Assembly (NCBI RefSeq): GCF_001696455.1
Contig: NZ_MAUJ01000005.1
Coordinates: 248,001-312,000, forward strand
Length of the DNA: 64,000 nt
Origin: Pseudoalteromonas luteoviolacea
GTDB taxonomy: Bacteria; Pseudomonadota; Gammaproteobacteria; Enterobacterales; Alteromonadaceae
Reading direction: 5' to 3'
Below are positions 41,759 through 49,711 of the stretch, piece after piece. Every line of letters starts with the position of its first letter. Position 1 is the stretch's first letter. The notes below the pieces were generated by a model. That model worked only from the letters and a program-made list of their open reading frames with translations. It ran no database searches and had not been told where the DNA came from. A program made the translations under genes and the position numbers.

Positions 41759-42797
41759 AATTGCTCTTGCTTTACTACTTTGTCGAACATGGACTTAACC
41801 TGCTCAACCTCTATTTGTGCCATTAAATCAGCACCCTTTACCCGCGTTCCCCAAGGGAATTCTTTGGCTGACTTGCCTTTTTGGGAAAGCAGGTTCTGAT
41901 GATAGACCTCGACTACATAGTGTTGATAAAGATAAGGACCGGTGCGTTTAGGGTTTGAATGGGCATACAACCCAATTACTGGCGTCCCGACTGTCACTGC
42001 CATATGGGCAGGCCCCGTATCCGGCGCCAGTACTAATTTAGCTTCTTTAAGTACGCATAGTAGGGTCTTTAACTGCGTTTTACCTACCAAGCTAACTATG
42101 TCACAATTTGCATGCGCAATGATTGCGTCACTCAGCGTCTGCTCCATCTCCGTTGGACCGCCAGTAATCACCACGCTAAAACCTTGCTTAGACGCGTAAT
42201 CAGCGAGTGCGGCGTAACGTTCAGGTAACCAGTTTCGCTCTTTTTTACTCGCTGCGGGCGATATTACAAAAATCTTCTCAAGCCCATTTAATAACGCTTT
42301 TGCCTGTAATTCATCATCGGCAGTATAAGGCATATCCCAACTAATTTGATTGTCTTTAACACCAATTGCACGGGCAAAGTTGTGAAAGCCCTCTAGTACG
42401 TGAGGTTCTTGTTGTGGATCAATGCGCTGATTAACAAATAAAGAATGCAGCTCTTTTGAACGCCCTTTATCAAAGCCAATTTTAACTTTTGCGGGAATTT
42501 GCAGCGCCGCCACATTGGCTCTAAATGCCACTTGCATATGAAGCAGTACATCAAATTTGCGCCCCTTAAAATGTGCTTTTAAATCTTTAAAAGCGCCCGA
42601 CCCCGCTTTTTATCAAAAATAACAAACTCGACGCCTGGCAAACCAGCCAATAGCATCGCTTCCACTTTACCCAATACCCAAGTGATCTTTGCATGTGGGT
42701 GTGCTTTTTGAATTGCCTGCACAGCAGATACTGCATGGCATACGTCACCTATTGCAGATAGTCTTAAGATACAAATAGAAGAGATTGAATGAGACAC
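41755..42797 (-). pseudogene. LPS heptosyltransferase (glycosyltransferase family 9), frameshifted
   Basis: Two frames (42579-42797 and the frame of 41755-42537) together encode one GT9 ADP-heptose:LPS heptosyltransferase of about 347 residues. The first gives ILRLSAIGDVCHAVSAVQAI and ITWVLGKVEA, then stops after FDKKRGRALLKI. Reading resumes with KAGSGAFKDLKAHFKGRKFD, then LLHMQVAFRAN and later APDTGPAHMAVTVGTPVIGL, the ADP-heptose site. One A missing from the A-run (T-run at 42607-42611 on the plus strand) would give FDKKAGSGAF, matching the family. It would add heptose to the inner core and is coupled to gmhB. Broken gene or homopolymer sequencing error. Confidence 0.85.
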
Positions 42798-42926
42798 GCA
42801 GCCTTACCAAATAATTTAATGAACGCCTGATCTTAAATTAATCACTCTGATTTGCAACACTTGCGCATTTTACTCTTGGCAAAAAATCGCTAAACTTGCG
42901 GCATATTTCCTGTAGTTCAATAAATC

Positions 42927-43655
42927 ATGTTCAAGGTAGAAAAAACAAATAACCAATACTTGCTGTTACCAGATAACTCAACACTGAACATTCATTCTGC
43001 GTGGTTTAGTGTTCAATACTGGCGTGACCAAGACGCAATTGTAACCAGTAAGCAGGGCAGAGCGGCTGCATGGTTTATCAAACTTAAAGAAGACAAGGTT
43101 GCCGTCTTAAAACATTACTGGCGGGGAGGCTTAATTGGTAAGCTTTTATCCGATCAGTATCTTTATACGGGCTTGGAAAAAACTCGGGTTTATCAAGAAT
43201 TTAAACTTTTGTCACAGCTGCATGCGCTCAATTTACCTGTGCCAACACCCATCGCGGCATATGTCGAAGTTAAGTTAGGTATTTATCGCGCAGACATTAT
43301 TACAGAAGCCGTGCGTGGCGCGCAGAGTTTATGTGAGATATTGCAACAACAAACCGCCTCTGAACATGCATTAGCCTCTGTTGGACGTACAATCGCACAA
43401 TTCCATCGCGAAGGCGTCTATCACGATGATCTAAATATCAACAACATTCTATTTGACCAAACAGGCCAAGTTTATCTAATCGACTTTGATAAAGGCGCAA
43501 TACGCACACAAAATACAGAGTGGCAAAAAGCGAACATAGACAGGCTACATAGATCTTTCAAAAAAGAAGCCGGCAAATGGCCGACTTTCTTTTTTACAGA
43601 TGCAAATTGGCAGACTTTAATAAAAGCCTACAAAGAAGAAGTGAATACTAACTAA
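42927..43655 (+). CDS. kdkA: 3-deoxy-D-manno-octulosonic acid kinase
   Basis: Kinase-fold enzyme that phosphorylates Kdo of the LPS inner core at O-4. 242 residues. Motifs: AWFIKL and VLKHYWRGGLIGKLL near the N-terminus, the catalytic loop YHDDLNINNILFD and the metal-binding LIDFDKGAI. Its presence implies a Kdo-phosphate core as in Haemophilus and Vibrio. Ends with a 4-bp overlap with convergent hldE. Confidence 0.92.
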   Translation: MFKVEKTNNQYLLLPDNSTLNIHSAWFSVQYWRDQDAIVTSKQGRAAAWFIKLKEDKVAVLKHYWRGGLIGKLLSDQYLYTGLEKTRVYQEFKLLSQLHALNLPVPTPIAAYVEVKLGIYRADIITEAVRGAQSLCEILQQQTASEHALASVGRTIAQFHREGVYHDDLNINNILFDQTGQVYLIDFDKGAIRTQNTEWQKANIDRLHRSFKKEAGKWPTFFFTDANWQTLIKAYKEEVNTN

Positions 43656-45100
43656 CTTTTAGTTAAACGGGCTTTTTTTATCACATTGGATGTCGAGCAA
43701 CCATCTAAAAATGATAAGACTTCTACCTGACCACCTTGACTCAAAACATGATCGGCACCCGCGATTTCTTCGACTTTATAGTCACCGCCTTTCACTAGAA
43801 TATCCGGGCTAATCGACGCAATGAGATTAGCCGGTGTATCATTTTCTTCAACCTTACCAAATGGGATGACCCAATCTACAGAGGCCAACGCTGACAACAC
43901 CATTGCGCGTTCGTTTAGAGGGTTTATTGGGCGGTCAGCACCTTTCAATCTTGCGATTGATTCATCATTGTTGAGGCCAATAACTAACCTATCTCCCATC
44001 GCTTTTGCTTGCGCAAGATAGCGCACATGACCTGCATGTAAAATATCAAAACAGCCGTTAGTAAAAACAATTTTTTCGCCATTTTGCTTGGCAAACTCAA
44101 TATGCTGCAATACATCTTCAAAAGGTGTTTGATAATGCTCGCCAGTATCTCTTAAATACTGGCCTAATTTAGCGCTGAGTTCTTCAGGCGATACGGTCGC
44201 AGCACCCAATTTCCCCACCACAATACCTGCGGCTATATTTGCCATCTCAACCGCATCTTTGGCGCTCATTCCAGCACCTAACATTGTGGTCAATGTCGCG
44301 ATTACCGTATCACCGGCACCGGTTACATCGCTGACTTCTAATACTTGTGCAGCAAAATCATGTTTCTCGGTTTCTGTGATCAGTGACATACCCTGCTCAG
44401 AGCGTGTTAGTAACATCGCTTTGATACCTGACTCTGAAATAAGCTTTCGAGCACTGTCTGTTAACGTTTGTTCAGTTGTTGCATCACCACCAACTAACTT
44501 AAATTCATTTAGGTTAGGCGTAATAAAATCTGCGCCCCTGTAAACAGTCAAATCACTCATTTTAGGGTCGACAAGCACCGTCTTACCCGCACTTTTTGCA
44601 ATTTGAATCATTTCCTGAATGTCAGCTAGTGCACCTTTGTTATAATCCGAAAACAGAACAAAATCGTACCTGTCTATCACGGCCGCTAATTGCTTGGTTA
44701 AAAGCTTACTATGTTCAATCTCAAAAGGCTCTTCAAGATCTAACCGAACCACTTGTTGATGACGGCTAATAACACGCATTTTCGCAATAGTTGGTAATGT
44801 TTCAATAGCAACCAATTGCGAATCGATACTTTCGGATTGCAGTATCTCATTCAGCTTGGCGCCATTGTCGTCTTTGCCAACGAGGCCTAACAGCCCGACT
44901 TTACCATCAAGATGTGCGATATTCTTTGCAACGTTAGCCGCACCACCAGCTTTGTCTTCTAAGCTGCTTACCTTGACCACTGGCACAGGTGCTTCAGGAG
45001 AGATCCTTCCTGTGTCTCCGTGCCAATATCGATCAAGCATCACGTCGCCGACTACCAGAATATTGGCGCTATGAAGATTCTGTAAGGCACTTAGATTCAT
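43652..45100 (-). CDS. hldE: Bifunctional heptose-7-phosphate kinase / heptose-1-phosphate adenylyltransferase
   Basis: 482 residues. The N-terminal ribokinase-type kinase (about 1-318) has GGAANVAKNIAHL and the catalytic base in DVTGAGDTVIATL. The C-terminal nucleotidyltransferase (about 340-482) has FTNGCFDILHAGHVRYLAQA with the HxGH motif. It performs two steps of ADP-heptose synthesis on either side of GmhB. Start overlaps gmhA stop by 4 bp. Confidence 0.96.
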   Translation of the reverse strand: MNLSALQNLHSANILVVGDVMLDRYWHGDTGRISPEAPVPVVKVSSLEDKAGGAANVAKNIAHLDGKVGLLGLVGKDDNGAKLNEILQSESIDSQLVAIETLPTIAKMRVISRHQQVVRLDLEEPFEIEHSKLLTKQLAAVIDRYDFVLFSDYNKGALADIQEMIQIAKSAGKTVLVDPKMSDLTVYRGADFITPNLNEFKLVGGDATTEQTLTDSARKLISESGIKAMLLTRSEQGMSLITETEKHDFAAQVLEVSDVTGAGDTVIATLTTMLGAGMSAKDAVEMANIAAGIVVGKLGAATVSPEELSAKLGQYLRDTGEHYQTPFEDVLQHIEFAKQNGEKIVFTNGCFDILHAGHVRYLAQAKAMGDRLVIGLNNDESIARLKGADRPINPLNERAMVLSALASVDWVIPFGKVEENDTPANLIASISPDILVKGGDYKVEEIAGADHVLSQGGQVEVLSFLDGCSTSNVIKKARLTKS

Positions 45101-45690
45101 TTATTTTGCTCCGAAATAAGTAAATCAACAGCTTCACATAACCAATGTCCAATAAACATGTGTGCTTCTTGTATTCTAGCAGTTTCGTCGAAATTAATTA
45201 TAATCGGTAACTTAGCGATGTCTTTTACGACACCACCTTGACGACCTGTCAATGCTACTGTGTATGCACCTATCTCATTCGCCGCAGCTAATGCTAAATT
45301 AATATTTTCACTTGTACCCGAAGTTGTTAGGCCAATCACTAGATCTTCTGGCTTACAAAGCGCCTGAACTTGTCTTTCGAAAACAGTATTGAAATGATAG
45401 TCGTTACTGTGCGCCGTCAAGATAGATGTATCAGTTGTCAGTGCAATTGAAGCCAGCGGCCCACGCTCTAACTTGTAGCGTACTACAAACTCTGCTGCCA
45501 AATGCTGTGCATCAGCGGCACTACCGCCATTGCCGAACCAAATGACTTTTCCGCCTGCTTGCAGTGTTTTTTGACACTGCCTGAGCAATTCCACTGACTC
45601 TTCATGGTAGTTTGCCATATTAGAAAACAGTGCCATATGGCGGTTTAAGCTGTCTAAGTAGCTGTTTGCTATTTGGTCATTAACTGACAT
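45097..45690 (-). CDS. gmhA: Phosphoheptose isomerase
   Basis: SIS-domain enzyme turning sedoheptulose-7-phosphate into heptose-7-phosphate, the first ADP-heptose step. 197 residues. Key parts: WFGNGGSAADAQHLAAEFV with the His, TTDTSILTAHSND, and GLTTSGTSENI; a late metal-ligand His is in IGHWLCE. The related DiaA lacks the catalytic residues seen here, and the hldE overlap also supports GmhA. Confidence 0.93.
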   Translation of the reverse strand: MSVNDQIANSYLDSLNRHMALFSNMANYHEESVELLRQCQKTLQAGGKVIWFGNGGSAADAQHLAAEFVVRYKLERGPLASIALTTDTSILTAHSNDYHFNTVFERQVQALCKPEDLVIGLTTSGTSENINLALAAANEIGAYTVALTGRQGGVVKDIAKLPIIINFDETARIQEAHMFIGHWLCEAVDLLISEQNK

Positions 45691-45752
45691 AGTGATCCTT
45701 AATATTGTTACTAGTCCAAAGAGTGGACCTAACTTTTATCATTACCCGTGTG

Positions 45753-47189
45753 TTACCAGTATACATTGACTGAAAGCCAAGTGTAATTCTCACCATACAC
45801 ATCTTTACCTAAAGTAAGGCTCGTTTCTACTTGGTAACTATCTACTTTTCTCGAGTTCGACAATTTAAGCTCATTCATTTTCTTATATTCAAATTTGTCG
45901 TCATTTTGATTTTCAACTGCGGTCAACTGAAGGCTCCACATTGAGTCTAAACTTTCATGGTAATTAACTTCTAATACTTGACTAGTGGTTGCGACACCAT
46001 GATTAAAGTTACGATGGTTGCTAGCAAAGTGACCCAAAATAAAATCATCGATGCTATTTCCTTTAGTTGGATAAATATGGTGGGTATACCATTGTTCACT
46101 GATATCTGAGTATTCGTATCTGAGTGAAATGTCTTGTGTCAGTTTAGGTACATACGCACCAAAGCTGGTTACTGAGTTACCAAACAAGTAGTTTTTATGT
46201 TCACGGGTGTCTTCTCCACCATGCTCAATATACCACTCTATTGGTGTTGCCCAATTTGTCTTAAAGGACGTGGTAACCGTAGCCCATTGGTCGCCTAGTT
46301 CACTATCGGTACTTCCTGTCAGCCCACTGTTATCATTTCCAGCGGGATCAACATACGCTTTCACAACATCTTTGAATGCCACTTTTCTTGGCCCACCACC
46401 AAATTGCATAACACGGTTTAAACCGATCTTCCAGTTTTGCAAGGGCTCAATACTAATGTGTGTACCTGCTAGTCTTGGTGTGCCATCGTGAAGTTGTTTT
46501 TGATAGTCAATGCCCTTTTCAACATGCTCTAACTCGGAATAAAACAGTTCAAAATCAAAGTTCCACCAGTTTTTAAGTGGCGAGTTAAAACCTACCGAAA
46601 CCGACAATGGAGACTGGGCATTAGTTGAATATACTTGTGCAGAATGCTTAAACGGCGAAAACCAGTGCTCTTTGTAGCCTAAATTAAGCTGCAAATTTTC
46701 CCCGCCTAGTGCATAGAAAGTATTATAAGGCACGAGCTTCCCCGACTCCACGCGATACTCTACGCCAAGCTGCATTAGCGTGTTATCGCTTCCTCTGTAA
46801 ATGCCATCTAAAGACAACTCAGCATATTCACTCGAGTGATTACCTCTATCATTGGCAAGTTTTTGTTCCTCACCAGAGTCAATACGTAATTTGACACCAC
46901 GGCGAGTGATAGCATCTCGCTCTAGATATGGTGCGATACGTGATCGAATACTCGCTTGAAGCGCAGGGTCTATCTTACCAAGCTTTACTATATGCTGATT
47001 TATTTCTGTAATGCGATATGGCTTGCTCATTGGTGTAATGGCAGTCAAAGTAAACATTTTTTCAATTTGATACTCAAGTATCTTATCTTTACCAATCGGT
47101 AAATAAGCCGTCGGCATTGCGAGTGCCATTGTCGAGCTAAGCCCTAAAAAAGAAACAGCAAATAATACGCTTTTATAAGTTGACCACAT
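45753..47189 (-). CDS. Outer-membrane protein of the Wzi capsule-assembly family
   Basis: A 478-residue beta-barrel protein with a Sec signal (MWSTYKSVLFAVSFLGLSSTMA, cleavage near MALA-M). The periplasmic N-terminus (about 25-105) is helical; the rest alternates short amphipathic strands and ends with the aromatic VNVYW, the outer-membrane targeting signal. The Wzi-type barrel features include ALGGENLQLNLGY, GLNRVMQFGGGPR and GGEDTREHKNY. Wzi anchors capsule on the cell surface in E. coli; whether this strain has a capsule is not shown here. Monocistronic; divergent from waaA. Confidence 0.85.
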   Translation of the reverse strand: MWSTYKSVLFAVSFLGLSSTMALAMPTAYLPIGKDKILEYQIEKMFTLTAITPMSKPYRITEINQHIVKLGKIDPALQASIRSRIAPYLERDAITRRGVKLRIDSGEEQKLANDRGNHSSEYAELSLDGIYRGSDNTLMQLGVEYRVESGKLVPYNTFYALGGENLQLNLGYKEHWFSPFKHSAQVYSTNAQSPLSVSVGFNSPLKNWWNFDFELFYSELEHVEKGIDYQKQLHDGTPRLAGTHISIEPLQNWKIGLNRVMQFGGGPRKVAFKDVVKAYVDPAGNDNSGLTGSTDSELGDQWATVTTSFKTNWATPIEWYIEHGGEDTREHKNYLFGNSVTSFGAYVPKLTQDISLRYEYSDISEQWYTHHIYPTKGNSIDDFILGHFASNHRNFNHGVATTSQVLEVNYHESLDSMWSLQLTAVENQNDDKFEYKKMNELKLSNSRKVDSYQVETSLTLGKDVYGENYTWLSVNVYW

Positions 47190-47334
47190 TTTAATTCATT
47201 CGAAATCACAACAGGGCACGCATACTAGCAAATTTACTGCTTTTGAGCACGTCCGGTAATGTGTAAAATTGTTATAGCAATTTTCATTACCCTCTTTGCG
47301 GGTTAGAATACTCTTTTATTATTTGCCAATCGTT

Positions 47335-48597
47335 ATGACTAGATACCTATATTCCCTGCTGCTGCTATTACTTAGCCCATTTATTGCCTTTTACCTTTAT
47401 CAAATTAGGGGAAAGAGAAACATAGGTTATAGATCTCACTTTGGCGAAAGGTTCGGCGTTGTCCAAAGAAACGCAGCAAAAAATTCAATCGTCATCCATT
47501 GCGCCTCGGTAGGTGAAGTGTTGGCCGCATCACCACTTATAAAGCGTGTTCTCCATGCTCACCCAAATGAACGGATATTGATCACTTGCAATACACCGAC
47601 AGGCAGGGCTGAAATTCAAAAACAGTTTGGTGACGCTGTTGATTTGTGTTACTTACCGATAGATTTTGCATTTGCTGCAAAAAAATTCATTAGAACGGTT
47701 AAGCCCAAGCTGCTAATTGTTCTAGAAACCGAGCTTTGGCCTAACTTGTTTTACTATGCAAAGAAAAATCATTGCGCCATAACTGTCGTCAATGCACGCC
47801 TATCCGAAAAATCATATCTAGGTTATAAACGTTTTGCCTCCTTGAGCCGTCAAATGATGCAACATATAGATGTATTAGCCAGTCATAACGAAGAGGATGG
47901 TCGCCGATTTATTGATCTAGGGCTTGACGCGAGTCGGATGCAATCCACGGGTTCGATCAAGTTTGATATCCACATCGACGATGGAGACAAACTCAAGTTA
48001 GACGCGTTAAAAGCACAAATTGGCAACAGGCCAGTTTGGATAGCGGGTTCCACACACCCAAATGAACATGAGCAAGTCATTGCTGCACACCAATCGATAC
48101 TTAATCAGCACCCAAATACATTACTGATTATAGCACCACGCCACCCAGAGCAATTTGAACCAGTCGCAGACTTACTTGCTCAATCTAAAATAAAATATAG
48201 CCGCCGCAGTAACACCTACGATAAAGGCTGTCAGGTTCTGCTGGCTGATACACTTGGTGAACTCAAGTTTCTTTACGGCAGTGCAACAATTGCGTTTATA
48301 GGTGGTAGTCTCATTGAACGTGGAGGCCATAACCCTCTTGAAGCTGCCGCCAGTGCTGTCGGTGTGCTCAGTGGACCAAGTACTTACAACTTTTCGCATA
48401 TATACCCTGAATTAGTCGCAATGGAAGGGGCTATCATCTGCCATAATAAAGAACAACTCGGTGAACAGATCATCTCCTATTTAAGCGATATTCAAGCCGC
48501 TAAAGTGCTGGGAAACAATGCGCATACTTGTTTAGCAAAAAACCAAGGGGCGATTAACCGTACCCTTAACGTTATCGACTCATTAGTGGAGCAGTAA
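47335..48597 (+). CDS. waaA: Kdo transferase
   Basis: CMP-Kdo:lipid A Kdo transferase on the inner face of the inner membrane. About 420 residues (E. coli 425) from ATG 47335. An N-terminal hydrophobic anchor (YLYSLLLLLLSPFIAF) is followed by GERFGVVQR, the catalytic Glu region CASVGEVLAASPLI, ETELWPNLFYYAK and GGSLIERGGHNPLEAAA. A TTG at 47296 in the same frame is unlikely. No clear ribosome binding site. The next gene starts immediately after its stop. Confidence 0.94.
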   Translation: MTRYLYSLLLLLLSPFIAFYLYQIRGKRNIGYRSHFGERFGVVQRNAAKNSIVIHCASVGEVLAASPLIKRVLHAHPNERILITCNTPTGRAEIQKQFGDAVDLCYLPIDFAFAAKKFIRTVKPKLLIVLETELWPNLFYYAKKNHCAITVVNARLSEKSYLGYKRFASLSRQMMQHIDVLASHNEEDGRRFIDLGLDASRMQSTGSIKFDIHIDDGDKLKLDALKAQIGNRPVWIAGSTHPNEHEQVIAAHQSILNQHPNTLLIIAPRHPEQFEPVADLLAQSKIKYSRRSNTYDKGCQVLLADTLGELKFLYGSATIAFIGGSLIERGGHNPLEAAASAVGVLSGPSTYNFSHIYPELVAMEGAIICHNKEQLGEQIISYLSDIQAAKVLGNNAHTCLAKNQGAINRTLNVIDSLVEQ

Positions 48598-49143
48598 ATG
48601 TCTGAGCACGTTATTAATGCGATGCAAAACTGGGTAAGTAAAGTGATTGTAAAATACAACTTTTGCCCATTTGCGAGAAAAGAGGTGGAACAACAAACCA
48701 TCCACTATCAAGTTAGCTCCGTGGTATCACATGAAGATGCAGTAATGGAGATGTTAAATGAGTGTTTTGAGTTAAACAGCCTCCCTGAGCGAGAAACTAC
48801 CCTGCTGATATTTTCAGAGGGTTTTAAAATGTTTGACGATTTTTTGGACCTTGTTGATCTTGCCAATGCCATGCTTTGTGCACAAGGGTTTGAAGGTAAA
48901 TATCAACTCGCCAATTTCCACCCTGATTATATCTTTGCCGACAGTGATGATGCCGACCCTGCCAACTACACCAATCGCGCTCCTTTTCCTACGCTGCACC
49001 TTATCCGAGAAGAGAGTATGGCTCTAGCTCTAGAGCAGTATGATGACCCGGAGTCTATTCCCGACAATAATATTCGGCTAGCCAGGCGAAAAGGGGAAGC
49101 TTTCTGGCAACAACTGCTATCGCAATGTAAAGCGACAAAATAG
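48598..49143 (+). CDS. DUF1415 protein
   Basis: A 181-residue cytosolic protein of the uncharacterised DUF1415 family. Landmarks: NWVSKVIVKYNFCPFARKEV, LANFHPDYIFADSDDADPAN, and NRAPFPTLHLIREESMALAL. Conserved Cys, His and Asp suggest a metal or catalytic site, but no function is known. Starts directly at the waaA stop (TAA-ATG), so it is cotranscribed. A hairpin follows. Confidence 0.85.
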   Translation: MSEHVINAMQNWVSKVIVKYNFCPFARKEVEQQTIHYQVSSVVSHEDAVMEMLNECFELNSLPERETTLLIFSEGFKMFDDFLDLVDLANAMLCAQGFEGKYQLANFHPDYIFADSDDADPANYTNRAPFPTLHLIREESMALALEQYDDPESIPDNNIRLARRKGEAFWQQLLSQCKATK

Positions 49144-49158
49144 CGCGGTGAAGGTGAA

Positions 49159-49179
49159 GCAGCGCCTAATTGGCGCTGC
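49159..49179. terminator. Hairpin between DUF1415 gene and ydbL
   Basis: Perfect 8-bp stem GCAGCGCC / GGCGCTGC with a TAATT loop between two convergent genes. No real T-tract, but position fits a shared terminator. Confidence 0.5.
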
Positions 49180-49186
49180 GACATAC

Positions 49187-49507
49187 CTATTTCTTAACCC
49201 ACTTACCATTTACTTGAATAAAATGGCCAGACGACGTTTTTTTGTAAGTTTTTTCTGCCGCTAGCTTTTCAACTTGTGCCAAGCTAATTTTGTTTTTCTT
49301 AGCCAACTGTTGATACTTCGCTTTACGCTTTCTGTTGATCTCAGCGACAAGCTTTTTCACTTCAGCTGACCCCTTGATCACTCCTAAGTAGCCCGCTGAA
49401 TTTTCACCAACCAACCCCTGTGTTTTCGCTTCATTAATGGACATAGCCATCACTGAAAAGCTCAGGCATGCTGCTGCAATTGTTGTCAAAATCATTTTAG
49501 CTTTCAT
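49187..49507 (-). CDS. ydbL: YdbL-family periplasmic protein (DUF1318)
   Basis: A 106-residue protein with a signal peptide (MKAKMILTTIAAACLSFSVMA), then the DUF1318 start SINEAKTQGLVGENSAGYLGV, and a basic C-terminal half (RKRKAKYQQLAKKN). It follows ynbE by 12 bp in the conserved ydbH-ynbE-ydbL operon. It is thought to assist the YdbH-YnbE bridge between membranes; no enzymatic motif is seen. Confidence 0.88.
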   Translation of the reverse strand: MKAKMILTTIAAACLSFSVMAMSINEAKTQGLVGENSAGYLGVIKGSAEVKKLVAEINRKRKAKYQQLAKKNKISLAQVEKLAAEKTYKKTSSGHFIQVNGKWVKK

Positions 49508-49519
49508 GTTCCGGCTCCC

Positions 49520-49699
49520 TTAGAATAATTCACTGTCTTCGCTAAACAGATCATCTAGCTCTTTATCTACTTTTACACGGATCTCATGATCCACTTTAAC
49601 GTTCAAATTGATGGTAATTGGCTCTTTCGTCTCTACCTGCACTTTATGTGTGCATGCTGACGTTAACACAACCAGCATCAAGGCTAGCATCCATTTCAT
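49520..49699 (-). CDS. ynbE: YnbE-family small lipoprotein
   Basis: 59 residues, ATG at 49699 with GGAG upstream. The lipobox LTSAC is at residues 12-16, so the mature lipoprotein begins at Cys16, followed by beta-rich KEPITINLNVKVDHEIRV. In E. coli YnbE is an outer-membrane lipoprotein that completes the beta-sheet of YdbH. Lies 12 bp after ydbH. Confidence 0.88.
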   Translation of the reverse strand: MKWMLALMLVVLTSACTHKVQVETKEPITINLNVKVDHEIRVKVDKELDDLFSEDSELF

Positions 49700-49711
49700 G
49701 CTTTCTTGCTC

